From: Vibrio breoganii
GTDB taxonomy: Bacteria; Pseudomonadota; Gammaproteobacteria; Enterobacterales; Vibrionaceae
NCBI RefSeq assembly: GCF_001677275.1
Contig: NZ_CP016177.1
Coordinates: 2,418,001 to 2,482,000 of the forward strand
DNA length: 64,000 bases
Direction: 5' to 3'
The notes below the pieces were generated by a model. It had not been told where the DNA came from. It did no database searches and worked only from the letters and a program-made list of their open reading frames with translations. The translations under genes were made by a program, and so were the position numbers. The first letter of the stretch is position 1, and every line of letters starts with the position of its first letter. Of this stretch, positions 48,988 to 58,578 are shown in pieces.

Positions 48988-49545
48988 ATGACTGAAATGG
49001 TCAACTCTCTATACGGTCCAGTTTCAACATCTGTTTTTGCCATAGCAAAAGAGATAAAACTACTCATCTGTGATGTGGATGGCGTCTTTTCTGACGGCCT
49101 TGTTTACATGGGCAATGATGGCGAAGAATTAAAAACCTTTCACACCCGAGATGGCTATGGTGTGAAGTCGCTGATGAACGCAGGAATTGAAGTCGCCATC
49201 GTTACTGGTCGCAAATCGCAAATCGTTGAAAACCGTATGCGCGCTTTAGGTATATCTCTTATCTATCAGGGCCAAGATGACAAAATCAAAGCCTACAACG
49301 ACATCGTAGATAAGTTAGGTATTCAACCAGAACATACCGGATACATCGGTGATGACCTGATTGACTGGCCTGTAATGGATAAGGTTGCTCTCAAGGTATG
49401 CGTCAATGATGGACACCCATTATTGGTTCAGCGTGCCAACTACGTCACCAAGATTAAAGGCGGACACGGCGCAGTGCGCGAAGTCTGCGATCTCATCCTA
49501 GAAGCTAGGGGTGAACTTGAGCAACACAAAGGCTTGAGTATATGA
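48988..49545 (+). CDS. kdsC: 3-deoxy-manno-octulosonate-8-phosphatase
   Basis: A 185-aa HAD-family phosphatase that releases Kdo from Kdo-8-phosphate. The nucleophile Asp29 and acid/base Asp31 are in LLICDVDGVFSDG. Motif II (VTGRKSQIVE), motif III Lys (DDKIKAY) and motif IV (YIGDDLIDWPVM) follow. It overlaps lptC by four bases. Confidence 0.97.
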   Translation: MTEMVNSLYGPVSTSVFAIAKEIKLLICDVDGVFSDGLVYMGNDGEELKTFHTRDGYGVKSLMNAGIEVAIVTGRKSQIVENRMRALGISLIYQGQDDKIKAYNDIVDKLGIQPEHTGYIGDDLIDWPVMDKVALKVCVNDGHPLLVQRANYVTKIKGGHGAVREVCDLILEARGELEQHKGLSI

Positions 49546-50105
49546 CGGGTTCTCGCATTTTTCAGATAGTGCTAATCGGAGTCATCTGTTTTTCCGGTTA
49601 CTACTTACTGACAAATCAAGAACAAATGGTCATTCAGGTGGAGCCGAGTGCCGAACTGCCTATGTTTACAGGGCGATTAGTGACGAATACCAATTATGAC
49701 CTAGAGGGTATTCGTAATTACAAGATCACCTCAGAGAAGCTCGAGCATTATGCCGACAGTGGTGATACCTTATTTGATAACCTCGTGATGTATGTGTATC
49801 GTGAGGGGATTGTCGAAGAGTGGCAAGTAGTTTCAGATAAAGCCGTTTTAGATAAAAATCATCACCTGACGCTGGAAGGTAATGTCATTGCGACCAACTT
49901 ACTGCCCGACGCCAGCTTTGAAACATTAACTACAGACAAAATGACAATTGAACTGGACACCAAAGACTTCAACTCTGACGTTCAAGTTACTCTAGAAGGG
50001 CCACAGTTTGTGAATATTGGCCAAGCACTAGAGGGCAACCTGGATGACAATGAAGCGGTGCTGTTCAATAGTGTACAAGGGATCTATGAAAACTCTCAGC
50101 CTTAG
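49542..50105 (+). CDS. lptC: LPS export protein LptC
   Basis: A 187-aa bitopic protein: one N-terminal helix (residues 5-23) and a periplasmic beta-jellyroll that receives LPS from LptB2FG and passes it to LptA. The conserved YDLEGIRNYKITSEKLEHYA region is present. It overlaps kdsC at its start and lptA by 20 bp at its end, so the genes are tightly coupled. Confidence 0.94.
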   Translation: MTGSRIFQIVLIGVICFSGYYLLTNQEQMVIQVEPSAELPMFTGRLVTNTNYDLEGIRNYKITSEKLEHYADSGDTLFDNLVMYVYREGIVEEWQVVSDKAVLDKNHHLTLEGNVIATNLLPDASFETLTTDKMTIELDTKDFNSDVQVTLEGPQFVNIGQALEGNLDDNEAVLFNSVQGIYENSQP

Positions 50106-50583
50106 TCTTTTACTAGGAATATTGCTGTCTCCTGCTGCTCTCGCGCTATCAACAGATTCAGAGCAACCGGTTTACATCGACTCAGACAGTCAGCACCTCG
50201 ACATGAAGAGCAACAAAGTGACCTTTATTGGCGATGTAAAAATGCGCCAAGGAAGCATCAATGTTGAGGGCGATAAAGTCATTGTTTTCCGTAATCCAGA
50301 AGATGGCTCAATCAAAGAAATCGAAGCCTATGGAGAGCTAGCTAAGTTCTCTCAACTTACTGATGACGGTAAAACCATTCGCGGTCACGCAGAAGAGCTC
50401 TACTACAACATGTCTGAAGACCAATTAACCATGGTCAAGCAGGCGATGCTGGCTCAGGATGACAGTACAATTAATGGTCAGCGCATCGTATACCATATTA
50501 CTACCGAGAAAATGATCGCCGAAAGTGGCGAGGGCTCTCGAGTTTCAACGGTATTACAGCCACAGCCAAAAGAGAAGAAATAG
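50086..50583 (+). CDS. lptA: LPS transport periplasmic protein LptA
   Basis: A 165-aa protein starting at 50086 ([20 protein letters not shown]), with a signal peptide cleaved near residue 21. The OstA-like jellyroll has [21 protein letters not shown] and the [12 protein letters not shown] strand. It polymerises to form the periplasmic LPS bridge. The start is inside the end of lptC. Confidence 0.95.
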   Translation: MKTLSLSLLLGILLSPAALALSTDSEQPVYIDSDSQHLDMKSNKVTFIGDVKMRQGSINVEGDKVIVFRNPEDGSIKEIEAYGELAKFSQLTDDGKTIRGHAEELYYNMSEDQLTMVKQAMLAQDDSTINGQRIVYHITTEKMIAESGEGSRVSTVLQPQPKEKK

Positions 50584-50590
50584 TCAACCT

Positions 50591-51316
50591 ATGGCAATAC
50601 TCAAAGCTGAACACCTAGCGAAAAGCTACAAGAACCGCAAAGTGGTTGCTGACGTGAGTCTGCAAGTAGAATCAGGACAAATCGTGGGTCTATTAGGGCC
50701 TAACGGTGCGGGTAAAACGACATCGTTCTACATGATTGTAGGCCTAGTGGCTCGCGATGAAGGTCAGATCCTCATTGACGATCAGGACATTAGTATTCTT
50801 CCTATGCATAGCCGCTCAAGAATGGGTATCGGCTATTTGCCTCAAGAAGCTTCCATATTCAGAAAGCTTTCTGTTGAAGATAACATCTATGCCGTATTGC
50901 AAACTCGCAACGAGATATCCAAGCAAGAGCGAGACGAGAAGCTAGAAGAGTTGCTCGACGAGTTTAATATTCAGCACATTCGCAAGAGTAACGGTATGGC
51001 ACTTTCTGGTGGCGAACGTCGCCGTGTAGAAATCGCTCGAGCGCTAGCTGCAAATCCACAGTTTATCTTGCTAGATGAACCCTTTGCTGGTGTTGATCCA
51101 ATCTCTGTTATCGATATCAAAAAGATCATAGAACATTTACGAGACCGTGGCCTAGGTGTACTCATCACTGACCACAACGTTCGTGAAACATTAGACGTAT
51201 GTGAACGCGCCTACATTGTTAGCCAAGGACACCTAATAGCAGAAGGAACCCCTGAGCAAGTCCTAAGCAACGACCAGGTTAAGAAAGTTTACCTTGGTGA
51301 ACAGTTCCGTCTGTAG
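50591..51316 (+). CDS. lptB: LPS export ABC transporter ATP-binding protein LptB
   Basis: A 241-aa ATPase starting at 50591 ([14 protein letters not shown]), 7 nt after lptA. Walker [14 protein letters not shown], signature [15 protein letters not shown], Walker [14 protein letters not shown] and the H-loop in ITDHNV are present. It works with LptF and LptG, encoded at 27.6-29.8 kb. Confidence 0.98.
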   Translation: MAILKAEHLAKSYKNRKVVADVSLQVESGQIVGLLGPNGAGKTTSFYMIVGLVARDEGQILIDDQDISILPMHSRSRMGIGYLPQEASIFRKLSVEDNIYAVLQTRNEISKQERDEKLEELLDEFNIQHIRKSNGMALSGGERRRVEIARALAANPQFILLDEPFAGVDPISVIDIKKIIEHLRDRGLGVLITDHNVRETLDVCERAYIVSQGHLIAEGTPEQVLSNDQVKKVYLGEQFRL

Positions 51317-51343
51317 ACGGTTCGTTTCGGGCGACTCATTATC

Positions 51344-52795
51344 ATGAAAGCGGCATTACAACTCAAATTTGGTCAGCAGCTCGCTATGACCCCTCAGTTG
51401 CAGCAAGCGATTAGGCTGTTGCAACTGTCGAGCCTTGAGCTTCAGCAAGAGATTCAGGAAGCCCTAGATTCCAATCCACTTCTTCAAGTTGTAGAAGACA
51501 ACAATCAAACCGAAGAAAAAACAGATTCCTCACAAGACACATCGACAGAAAACGCCACTGAAACGAGCGCTCAAGATAGTGCAGAACTGATGGCATCTAA
51601 TTCCATTGGTGAAGACTTGGCGATGGACACTTCATGGGAAGACGTTTACAGCTCTAATTCAGGTAATACGGGTATCGCAGCGGATGATGAATTACCCATT
51701 TATCAAGGCGAGACCCAAACCAGCTTGTATGACCATCTGTTATGGCAATTGGAGCTCACTCCCTTTACCGAAACAGACCATGCCATTGCAATAGCCATCA
51801 TCGATGCTATCGATGACAGAGGCTTTCTAACCCTTACCACTGCTGACATTACCGCGAGCTTGTCTCTTCCCGACATCGAAGAAGATGAAACTATCGCAGT
51901 GCTTAAACGCGTTCAACAATTTGAACCTTTAGGGGTGGGTTCGCGTAACCTACAAGAGTGTTTGTTACTGCAGCTTAATGCTCTCCCTGACGATACTCCG
52001 CGTAAGCAACAGGCTTGCGAGATCTTAGAAAACTATATCGAACATTTAGCCAATCGCGACTACAAAATGATCGTTAAAGAAACTAAGCTCAAAGAGAGTG
52101 ATTTGATCGCGGTTTTACAGCTAATTCAGCAACTCGATCCGCGACCGGGAAGCCAAATTGGTGAAAACGACATCGAGTACGTGATACCTGATGTTAATGT
52201 GATAAAAGTGAATGGTAAGTGGACGGTATTTCTCAATAACACGAGTACACCTAAACTAGAAGTTAATCAGCATTACGCGACCATTACCGGTGCAAATAGC
52301 GATGACAATCAATACATCAAAGACCAGCTTCAAGAAGCAAAGTGGCTCATTAAGAGTTTAGAGAGTCGTAATGATACTCTGCTCAAAGTTGCTAGATGCA
52401 TTGTCGAGACTCAACAAGAGTTTTTCGACAAGGGCGAAGAAGCCATGCAACCGATGATATTGAACGACGTTGCGCAAGCTATTGATATGCACGAGTCGAC
52501 TATTTCACGTGTCACAACTCAGAAATATATGCACACACCGCGTGGTATTTTTGAGCTAAAATATTTCTTCTCAAGTCACGTCAGCAATGATGAAGGTGAG
52601 GACAAGTCCTCGACAGCTATCAGAGCATTAATCAAAAAATTGGTAGCCGAAGAGAACAGTGCTAAACCATTGAGCGATAACAAAATTGCCACCCTACTCG
52701 CTGAACAAGGGGTGAAGGTAGCGAGACGCACCGTGGCAAAATACCGTGAATCACTGGGTATTGCCCCGTCGAGTCAGCGAAAACGCCTAGTTTAG
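51344..52795 (+). CDS. rpoN: RNA polymerase sigma-54 factor
   Basis: A 483-aa sigma factor. Region I is glutamine- and leucine-rich (residues 1-50, KFGQQLAMTPQLQQAIRLLQ); region II is acidic (about 55-125). The core-binding domain follows, and the RpoN box ARRTVAKYRE (460-469) recognises the -24 element. It directs flagellar, nitrogen and other genes activated by enhancer-binding proteins. It lies between lptB and hpf in the conserved rpoN-hpf-ptsN-rapZ-ptsO cluster. Confidence 0.98.
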   Translation: MKAALQLKFGQQLAMTPQLQQAIRLLQLSSLELQQEIQEALDSNPLLQVVEDNNQTEEKTDSSQDTSTENATETSAQDSAELMASNSIGEDLAMDTSWEDVYSSNSGNTGIAADDELPIYQGETQTSLYDHLLWQLELTPFTETDHAIAIAIIDAIDDRGFLTLTTADITASLSLPDIEEDETIAVLKRVQQFEPLGVGSRNLQECLLLQLNALPDDTPRKQQACEILENYIEHLANRDYKMIVKETKLKESDLIAVLQLIQQLDPRPGSQIGENDIEYVIPDVNVIKVNGKWTVFLNNTSTPKLEVNQHYATITGANSDDNQYIKDQLQEAKWLIKSLESRNDTLLKVARCIVETQQEFFDKGEEAMQPMILNDVAQAIDMHESTISRVTTQKYMHTPRGIFELKYFFSSHVSNDEGEDKSSTAIRALIKKLVAEENSAKPLSDNKIATLLAEQGVKVARRTVAKYRESLGIAPSSQRKRLV

Positions 52796-52816
52796 GCATC
52801 ACTAGAAGGAACGCTT

Positions 52817-53104
52817 ATGCAAATCAATATCAAAGGCCATCATGTAGAGCTTACAGAGTCACTTCAAGAGTACGTTGATACCAAGTTTCAAAAATTAGAG
52901 CGTTTCTTCGAGCACATCACCAATGTGCACGTGATCTTAAAACTCGAGAAAGTTAATCATATCGCAGAAGCCACATTACACGTTAGCCAAGGCGATATTC
53001 ATGCAGCAGCAGAAGAAGACAACATGTACGCTGCTATCGATGCACTAGTTGATAAGCTAGTACGCCAGCTGACCAAGCATAAAGAAAAGTTAAGTAATCA
53101 CTAA
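52817..53104 (+). CDS. hpf: ribosome hibernation promoting factor (short HPF)
   Basis: A 95-aa YfiA/HPF-family protein with the S30AE fold (HHVELTESLQEYVDTKFQKLERFF; the KVNHIAEATLH strand). The short form promotes 100S ribosome dimers together with RMF. AGAAGGAA precedes the ATG, 21 bp after rpoN. Confidence 0.95.
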   Translation: MQINIKGHHVELTESLQEYVDTKFQKLERFFEHITNVHVILKLEKVNHIAEATLHVSQGDIHAAAEEDNMYAAIDALVDKLVRQLTKHKEKLSNH

Positions 53105-53106
53105 CC

Positions 53107-53574
53107 ATGCAAATTAATGAAGTATTGTCGTTGGACTGCACTAAAAGTGCAGTCCATTGTACGAGTAAGAAGCGCGCACTAGAACTCATCAGTCAAATCG
53201 CAGCCACACACACAGGTCATGATTCAACGGACCTGTTTGAATGCATGCTGGGCAGAGAAAAGCTAGGTAGTACCGGTATTGGCAATGGCATTGCTATCCC
53301 TCACGCACGTATGAGTAATTCAGACAAGGCGATTGCTGTGCTCCTGCAGTGTGATGAGGCCATTGAATTTGATGCCATCGATAATCGTCCGGTTGATCTG
53401 TTGTTTGCGCTACTTGTTCCTGAAGACCAGTGCAAAGAACACCTTAAAACCCTTTCTTGTATGGCTGAACGCCTTAACGACAAGAAAATCCTCAAACAAC
53501 TTCGTCATGCCAAGTCCGACGAAGAACTATTCGAGATCATGATCTCTGAATCGATTGAGTGTCCAAAGGGATAA
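53107..53574 (+). CDS. ptsN: nitrogen PTS EIIA component
   Basis: A 155-aa EIIA-Ntr protein. The phosphorylated His66 is in GIAIPHARM. It is phosphorylated by PtsP via NPr and regulates potassium transport, sigma-54 functions and, through NPr and RapZ neighbours, cell-envelope amino-sugar metabolism. It starts 2 bp after hpf and ends 4 bp before rapZ. Confidence 0.96.
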   Translation: MQINEVLSLDCTKSAVHCTSKKRALELISQIAATHTGHDSTDLFECMLGREKLGSTGIGNGIAIPHARMSNSDKAIAVLLQCDEAIEFDAIDNRPVDLLFALLVPEDQCKEHLKTLSCMAERLNDKKILKQLRHAKSDEELFEIMISESIECPKG

Positions 53575-53578
53575 ATAG

Positions 53579-54448
53579 ATGTCCGAACCACGCCAGCTAG
53601 TTGTTGTCAGCGGTAACTCCGGTGGTGGCAAGAGTGTTGCCTTACGTGCTCTAGAAGATATTGGCTACTACTGTGTTGATAACCTTCCGGTAACGCTGCT
53701 TAGCGCTTTTGTTGATGGTCTGAGCCCACAGCAAAGAAAGGTTGCAGTCAGTATTGATATTCGCAACCTACCGACAAATCCAAGTCAAGTTGCTGCTGTA
53801 CTGACAACCCTTGATGATTCGGTTCAGGTAACCGTCTTGTATCTCGAAGCCAATGAAGAAACGCTGGTTAAACGATACAGCGAAACTCGAAGGATTCACC
53901 CGCTCTCTCTCGTTGAAGATTCACGCTCATTGCAGCAAGCCATAGTAGAAGAGAAGCGACTGCTCTCCGCACTTAAAGAGCAAGCTGACCTGGTCATCGA
54001 TAGCAGTAAGCTTTCTATTCATGAGCTGAGCGAGATGGTGCGTAAACGCATTCTAGGTCGCGATGGCCAAGAGTTGGTCATGGTGTTCCAATCCTTTGGT
54101 TTCAAGCACGGCCTGCCCTCAGATGTCGATTATGTGTTTGATGTACGATTCCTACCGAACCCTCACTGGGAACCAGAACTTCGCCCTCTTACGGGTTTAG
54201 ATAAGCCCATTCAAGACTACTTGTTTGGCTTTGAGGATGTGGTTGAACTCAAGGGTCAGATACAGGCCTTCATCGAGCGTTGGCTACCCTCTTTAGAAAA
54301 GAATAATCGTAGTTATCTTACTGTGGCTATAGGTTGTACTGGCGGTAAACATCGTTCCGTTTTTCTAACTCAGCAAATCGGTGAACACTTCCTAAAACAA
54401 GGCCAACACGTACTGATTCGTCACAACGAATTGGAGAAAGGCCAATGA
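53579..54448 (+). CDS. rapZ: RNase adapter protein RapZ
   Basis: A 289-aa protein with N-terminal Walker [10 protein letters not shown] (residues 11-19) and Walker B-like VSIDIRN. The C-terminal domain has the HxxGLP and [10 protein letters not shown] motifs that bind glucosamine-6-phosphate and RNA. In E. coli, RapZ directs RNase E to the sRNA GlmZ and so controls glmS. This window also holds glmS and the RNase E inhibitor RraB, but whether GlmZ-type control applies in this organism is not shown. Confidence 0.96.
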   Translation: MSEPRQLVVVSGNSGGGKSVALRALEDIGYYCVDNLPVTLLSAFVDGLSPQQRKVAVSIDIRNLPTNPSQVAAVLTTLDDSVQVTVLYLEANEETLVKRYSETRRIHPLSLVEDSRSLQQAIVEEKRLLSALKEQADLVIDSSKLSIHELSEMVRKRILGRDGQELVMVFQSFGFKHGLPSDVDYVFDVRFLPNPHWEPELRPLTGLDKPIQDYLFGFEDVVELKGQIQAFIERWLPSLEKNNRSYLTVAIGCTGGKHRSVFLTQQIGEHFLKQGQHVLIRHNELEKGQ

Positions 54449-54717
54449 CAGAATCTCGCACCCTGCTTATCGTTAATAAGCTAGGCTTGCATGCGCGCGC
54501 TGCCGTTAAACTGGTCGAATTGGCACAAAGTTTCGATGCTAAGGTCAGCGTTCATAACGAAGAAAGCAGTGCTGAAGCAGACAGTGTAATGGCCTTATTG
54601 ATGCTTGAGTCTGCTCAAGGTGAGCACGTAACAGTCACGGCCGATGGTGCTGAGGCATCGCAAGCTCTGAACGCCATCTGCTCGCTTATCGAAGGAAAGT
54701 TTGAGGAAGACGAATAG
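54445..54717 (+). CDS. ptsO: phosphocarrier protein NPr
   Basis: A 90-aa HPr paralog with the phosphorylated His16 in [15 protein letters not shown] and the Ser-region DSVMALLML. It carries phosphate from PtsP to PtsN. It overlaps rapZ by four bases and ends the sigma-54 cluster. Confidence 0.96.
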   Translation: MTESRTLLIVNKLGLHARAAVKLVELAQSFDAKVSVHNEESSAEADSVMALLMLESAQGEHVTVTADGAEASQALNAICSLIEGKFEEDE

Positions 54718-54839
54718 TTTTCGCCCACTCAAGTTAATTTTATCTTTTAGCTCTAATAACTTATTAACCCCTTGAATAAAATAAGCTAATATCCTTCTAT
54801 TAAACTATTCAGTGAACAAAAATCTAACGGAGGCAAATA

Positions 54840-56198
54840 ATGGCGGAACAGATCGAGTTTGATCAAGCCCACCAAACGCTCCAAGAAGTTAGTGATGCAC
54901 TGGATAATGGTCGCTTTGTCTTCGTACGACGCCAACTGCAAGGTATGGAGCCGGAGGATATTGCTCACCTCCTCGAAGCCTCTCCAAGAAAAAGTCGTGA
55001 AGTCTTATGGCAACTCACCGATCCTGAAGATTACGGTGAAATCCTTGATGAGCTAAGCGAAGATGTAAAAGATAACCTCGTCTCTAAAATGGCCCCTGGT
55101 AAGCTTGCAGAAGCAACCGAGGGTATGGATACCGATGATGTTGCCTACGTACTTCGAAGCCTACCTGATGACGTCTCACAGCAAGTTCTAGGTCAAATGG
55201 ATGCGGCAGATCGACTTCGTGTCGAGAAAGCCCTCTCTTACCCAGAAGATACTGCTGGCGGTATCATGAATACCGACGTAACCACTATTCGTGATGATGT
55301 CGATATTGACGTAGTTCTTCGCTACATGAGAATGAAGGGCGAACTGCCAGAGGCAACAGATACCTTATATGTTATTGATAGTGATGACCGACTCATCGGT
55401 AACTTATCTCTAACAACACTACTGACCACTCAGCCCGACATTCCTGTCATTGATGTAATGGAAGATGCCGATGAGGCTATCTCCGTAGACCTCAGTGATA
55501 CCGATGTCGCTAGCCTGTTTGAACGTCGAAACTGGGTATCAGCCCCTGTTGTCGATGAGAATCAACATCTGGTCGGTCGTATCACCATCGATGACGTAGT
55601 TGATATCATTCGTGAAGATGCCGAGCACTCGATGATGAGTTTGGCGGGTCTCGATGACGACGAAGATACCTTTGCCCCGGTAGTAAAATCAGCGCGCCGT
55701 CGAAGCGTATGGCTAGGGGCGAATGTTCTAGCCGCATTGGCAGCAGCTTCTGTTTCGAACATGTTTGAGGCAACCCTCGAACAAATGGCCGCGATTGCTA
55801 TCTTAATGACTATCGTGCCATCAATGGGCGGTGTTGCGGGCAACCAAACCGTGGCATTGGTTATTCGTGGCTTGGCATTGGGTCATATTGGTGACAGTAA
55901 CCGAAAAGAACTATTGATGAAAGAGGCTGCCATAGGCTTCTTGAACGGCATTCTATGGGCGCTGATCATCGGTGCGATTGTGGTATTCTGGAAGGGTGAT
56001 TGGGTGCTAGGCATGATCATCTCCGCCGCTATGCTAACCAACCTATTTATCGCTGGCGTCGCCGGTGTAACTGTACCTATTGTGCTGAAGAAGATGAATA
56101 TCGACCCTGCGCTCGCGGGTGGTATGGCTTTGACTACCATTACGGATGTTATTGGACTATCGGTGTTTCTTGGATTGGCGACGGTGTTTTTGCTTTAG
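54840..56198 (+). CDS. mgtE: magnesium transporter MgtE
   Basis: A 452-aa channel. The N-terminal superhelical domain (about 1-130; DVAYVLRSLPDD), two CBS domains (about 135-260; MNTDVTTIRDD and MEDADEAISVD) and five membrane helices (about 285-452) are in the standard order. The pore motif MTIVPSMGGVAGNQTVAL is intact. Mg2+ binding by the N and CBS parts closes the pore. A GGAGG site precedes the ATG. No Mg2+ riboswitch is visible in the 122-bp upstream gap. Confidence 0.97.
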   Translation: MAEQIEFDQAHQTLQEVSDALDNGRFVFVRRQLQGMEPEDIAHLLEASPRKSREVLWQLTDPEDYGEILDELSEDVKDNLVSKMAPGKLAEATEGMDTDDVAYVLRSLPDDVSQQVLGQMDAADRLRVEKALSYPEDTAGGIMNTDVTTIRDDVDIDVVLRYMRMKGELPEATDTLYVIDSDDRLIGNLSLTTLLTTQPDIPVIDVMEDADEAISVDLSDTDVASLFERRNWVSAPVVDENQHLVGRITIDDVVDIIREDAEHSMMSLAGLDDDEDTFAPVVKSARRRSVWLGANVLAALAAASVSNMFEATLEQMAAIAILMTIVPSMGGVAGNQTVALVIRGLALGHIGDSNRKELLMKEAAIGFLNGILWALIIGAIVVFWKGDWVLGMIISAAMLTNLFIAGVAGVTVPIVLKKMNIDPALAGGMALTTITDVIGLSVFLGLATVFLL

Positions 56199-56234
56199 CA
56201 GAATTAAAGCTGACAGCTTTAAGCTATCAGCAAT

Positions 56235-56266
56235 AAAAAAACGAGCCAAACGGCTCGTTTTTTTGT
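56235..56266. terminator. bidirectional terminator, mgtE / pmbA
   Basis: An A-run, ACGAGCC, an AAAC loop, GGCTCGT and seven Ts between convergent genes. Confidence 0.94.
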
Positions 56267-56281
56267 TTCTAATTAGCGGGT

Positions 56282-57625
56282 TTAAGCGCCTGCCACCTTC
56301 ATCGATTCAATGAGCATCGAACCGGTTTGGATTTGAGAGCGGGTCTCCACATCGTTGCCTACGGCAACAATTTTCTGGAACATATCTTTTAGGTTACCGG
56401 CGATAGTGACCTCGGATACAGGGTATTGAATCACGCCATTTTCTACCCAGAAGCCAGCCGCACCGCGAGAGTAGTCACCGGTTACGCCGTTAACACCTTG
56501 GCCCATCAATTCAGTGACCAAGAAACCTGTGCCTAGCTCTTTAAGCATGGCTTGATAATCTTGACCTGTAGATTGAACAAACCAGTTGTGAATACCACCA
56601 GCATGTCCTGTGGTAGTCATGCCCAGTTTACGAGCGGAATAGCTGGTGAGTAGATAGGTCGCAAGCTTACCATCTGTGATGATATCGTAGTCTTTAGTCT
56701 GAACACCTTCGCTATCAAACGGCGTTGATGCCAATCCACGTAGCAGGTGTGGCTTCTCGTTAACATTGAACCATTCTGGCAATATTTGCTTGCCTAGGTG
56801 ATCAAGTAAGAATGACGACTTACGATATAGACTACCACCGCTGATCGCACTGACTAGGTGGCCCATCAATCCAGTTGCTACTTCTGCAGCAAACATAATT
56901 GGGTATTCACCGGTTTCAATCTGGCGAGCATCGAGACGGTCTACGGTTCTTTGCGCGGCCTTCAAGCCCACTTCTTTCGCTGACCAAAGGTCTTCAGCAC
57001 GACGAGCCACACTGTAGCTATAGTCACGCTCCATATCGCCCGTAGCACCCGCGCCAATCACACAGCAGCTCACACTATGACGACTCGATGGGTAGCTTGC
57101 TAATACGCCATGAGAGTTACCGTACACTCGAATACCATAGTGGGTATCGTAGCTTGCACCGTCACTTTGCTTGATCTTATCGCTGTAGCTAAGAGCGGCT
57201 TCTTCAGCCTCAATAGCGATTTGTGCAATTTGATCAGGGTTAGGTTCATAAGGATGGAAAAGATCTAGGTCTTGTACCTCTTTGACCATAAGCTCTGCAG
57301 GAGCGGGTCCTGCACACGGATCTTCAGAGGTATACTTGGCAATATCTAGGGCTGCAGCCACGGTTTGAGCGATGGCTTTCTCACTCAAATCAGAGGTAGA
57401 GGCACTTCCCTTCTTTTGACCTCGGTAAACTGTGATACCCAGAGCACCGTCGCTGTTAAACTCGACGTTCTCCACTTCACACATACGAGTGGATACACTG
57501 AGACCGGTAGATTTGTTGATCGCAACCTCAGCACCATCGGCTTGAGCAGAGGCTAAACTCAATGCTTTTGAGACAGCTTCTTCTAATTCTACTTTTTGTT
57601 GGGCAATTTGTTGTCTAGCGTCCAT
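56282..57625 (-). CDS. pmbA: metalloprotease PmbA (TldE)
   Basis: A 447-aa protein of the TldD/PmbA family starting at 57625 ([14 protein letters not shown]); the open frame continues 29 codons but overlaps the divergent promoter. It lacks the HExxxH motif that its partner TldD has, as is normal for the non-catalytic TldE subunit. [19 protein letters not shown] and [13 protein letters not shown] are family hallmarks near the C-terminus. The TldD-TldE heterodimer degrades unfolded peptides and, in E. coli, matures microcin B17 and processes CcdA. It is divergent from darP. Confidence 0.95.
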   Translation of the reverse strand: MDARQQIAQQKVELEEAVSKALSLASAQADGAEVAINKSTGLSVSTRMCEVENVEFNSDGALGITVYRGQKKGSASTSDLSEKAIAQTVAAALDIAKYTSEDPCAGPAPAELMVKEVQDLDLFHPYEPNPDQIAQIAIEAEEAALSYSDKIKQSDGASYDTHYGIRVYGNSHGVLASYPSSRHSVSCCVIGAGATGDMERDYSYSVARRAEDLWSAKEVGLKAAQRTVDRLDARQIETGEYPIMFAAEVATGLMGHLVSAISGGSLYRKSSFLLDHLGKQILPEWFNVNEKPHLLRGLASTPFDSEGVQTKDYDIITDGKLATYLLTSYSARKLGMTTTGHAGGIHNWFVQSTGQDYQAMLKELGTGFLVTELMGQGVNGVTGDYSRGAAGFWVENGVIQYPVSEVTIAGNLKDMFQKIVAVGNDVETRSQIQTGSMLIESMKVAGA

Positions 57626-57755
57626 AGTTAAATCAAATATTTGCAGGCAATAAAGGTTAGAATAACAAGCTTTTCGCATTCTCCCCACTTTGTTTGGTAA
57701 AATAAACGACATAAAGCGAAATACGCATTAAGAATTGAGTAACTAAGAGCAGATT

Positions 57756-58280
57756 ATGGCCAGAAAAAATCAGAAAGCCCCTTGGGAAGAAGAAGAGGAA
57801 ATCATTTGGGTAAGTAAAACCGAAATGAAAGAGGACATGGAAGCCTTGCAGAAACTCGGTGAAGAACTAGTAGAATTGAAACCTTCTGTACTAGAGAAGT
57901 TTCCACTACCTGATTCCCTTGCCGACGCAATTAAAGATGCTCAACGCTTCAATAAAGAAGCAAAGCGTCGCCAATTGCAGTTCATTGGTAAGCTAATGAG
58001 ACAAATTGACGTCGAGCCAATTCAAGCTGCGCTCGATAAGCACCACAACAAACACTCACAAGCATCAGCAGAGCTACACAAGCTAGAAGCGTTGCGTGAC
58101 CGCGTTGTAGAAAATGGCGACTCAGCCATTGAAGAAGTGCTGAATCAGTTCCCATCAGCAGACAGACAGCGCCTGCGCCAGTTATCACGCCAAGCGAACA
58201 AAGAGAAAAAAGCGAGCAAGCCACCTAAGGCTTATCGTGAGATCTTTCAGCTGCTGAAAGAGTTGAACGAAGAAGCTTAA
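57756..58280 (+). CDS. darP: ribosome-associated protein DarP (YjgA)
   Basis: A 174-aa charged, helical protein of the DUF615 family. Signature regions are [37 protein letters not shown] and [15 protein letters not shown]. In E. coli it assists late 50S assembly. It pairs with divergent pmbA in many gammaproteobacteria. A REP cluster follows its stop. Confidence 0.93.
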   Translation: MARKNQKAPWEEEEEIIWVSKTEMKEDMEALQKLGEELVELKPSVLEKFPLPDSLADAIKDAQRFNKEAKRRQLQFIGKLMRQIDVEPIQAALDKHHNKHSQASAELHKLEALRDRVVENGDSAIEEVLNQFPSADRQRLRQLSRQANKEKKASKPPKAYREIFQLLKELNEEA

Positions 58281-58578
58281 TACGCCAACTGGCGCCCTGA
58301 ACTTGATTCAGGATCTTCGGTATAACCTTGGGTAATGCTTATAAAGAAATGGTAAAGTTCTGCACTGCCCAAGATTCTGGATAGTCGCTAGGCGACTTCC
58401 AGAATGACGTGATTGTAGCTACAAAATGCCATTAAACGTCGTCATCCTAGAAAGTTCGGAGAACTTATCTAGGATCTTAGAGAGTGCCTAACCCAACCAT
58501 GTGCACTCTAAGGTTCTGGATGAATGCTTTGCATTCTCCAGAATGACGTAATTTGGTTTATTAAGAGTATATACAACT
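58281..58578. repeat. cluster of REP-like palindromes between darP and tldD
   Basis: Four palindromes fill this region. The first is CCTGAA-CTTGA-TTCAGG (58296-58312). The second has TTCTGGA/TCCAGAA ends with an inner AGTCGC/GCGACT stem (58374-58405). The third has ATCCTAGA/TCTAGGAT with AAGTTC/GAACTT (58444-58475). The fourth has TTCTGGA/TCCAGAA with GAATGC/GCATTC (58514-58543). Three are flanked by CGTCATYC in the same relation as the array after valS. It may also terminate the convergent darP and tldD transcripts, for which no ordinary terminator is seen. Confidence 0.85.

Noticed and set aside
54718-54839. Mg2+ riboswitch before mgtE
   Set aside because: The gap is too short and no M-box-like structure can be drawn; regulation is likely through the protein's own Mg2+ gating.
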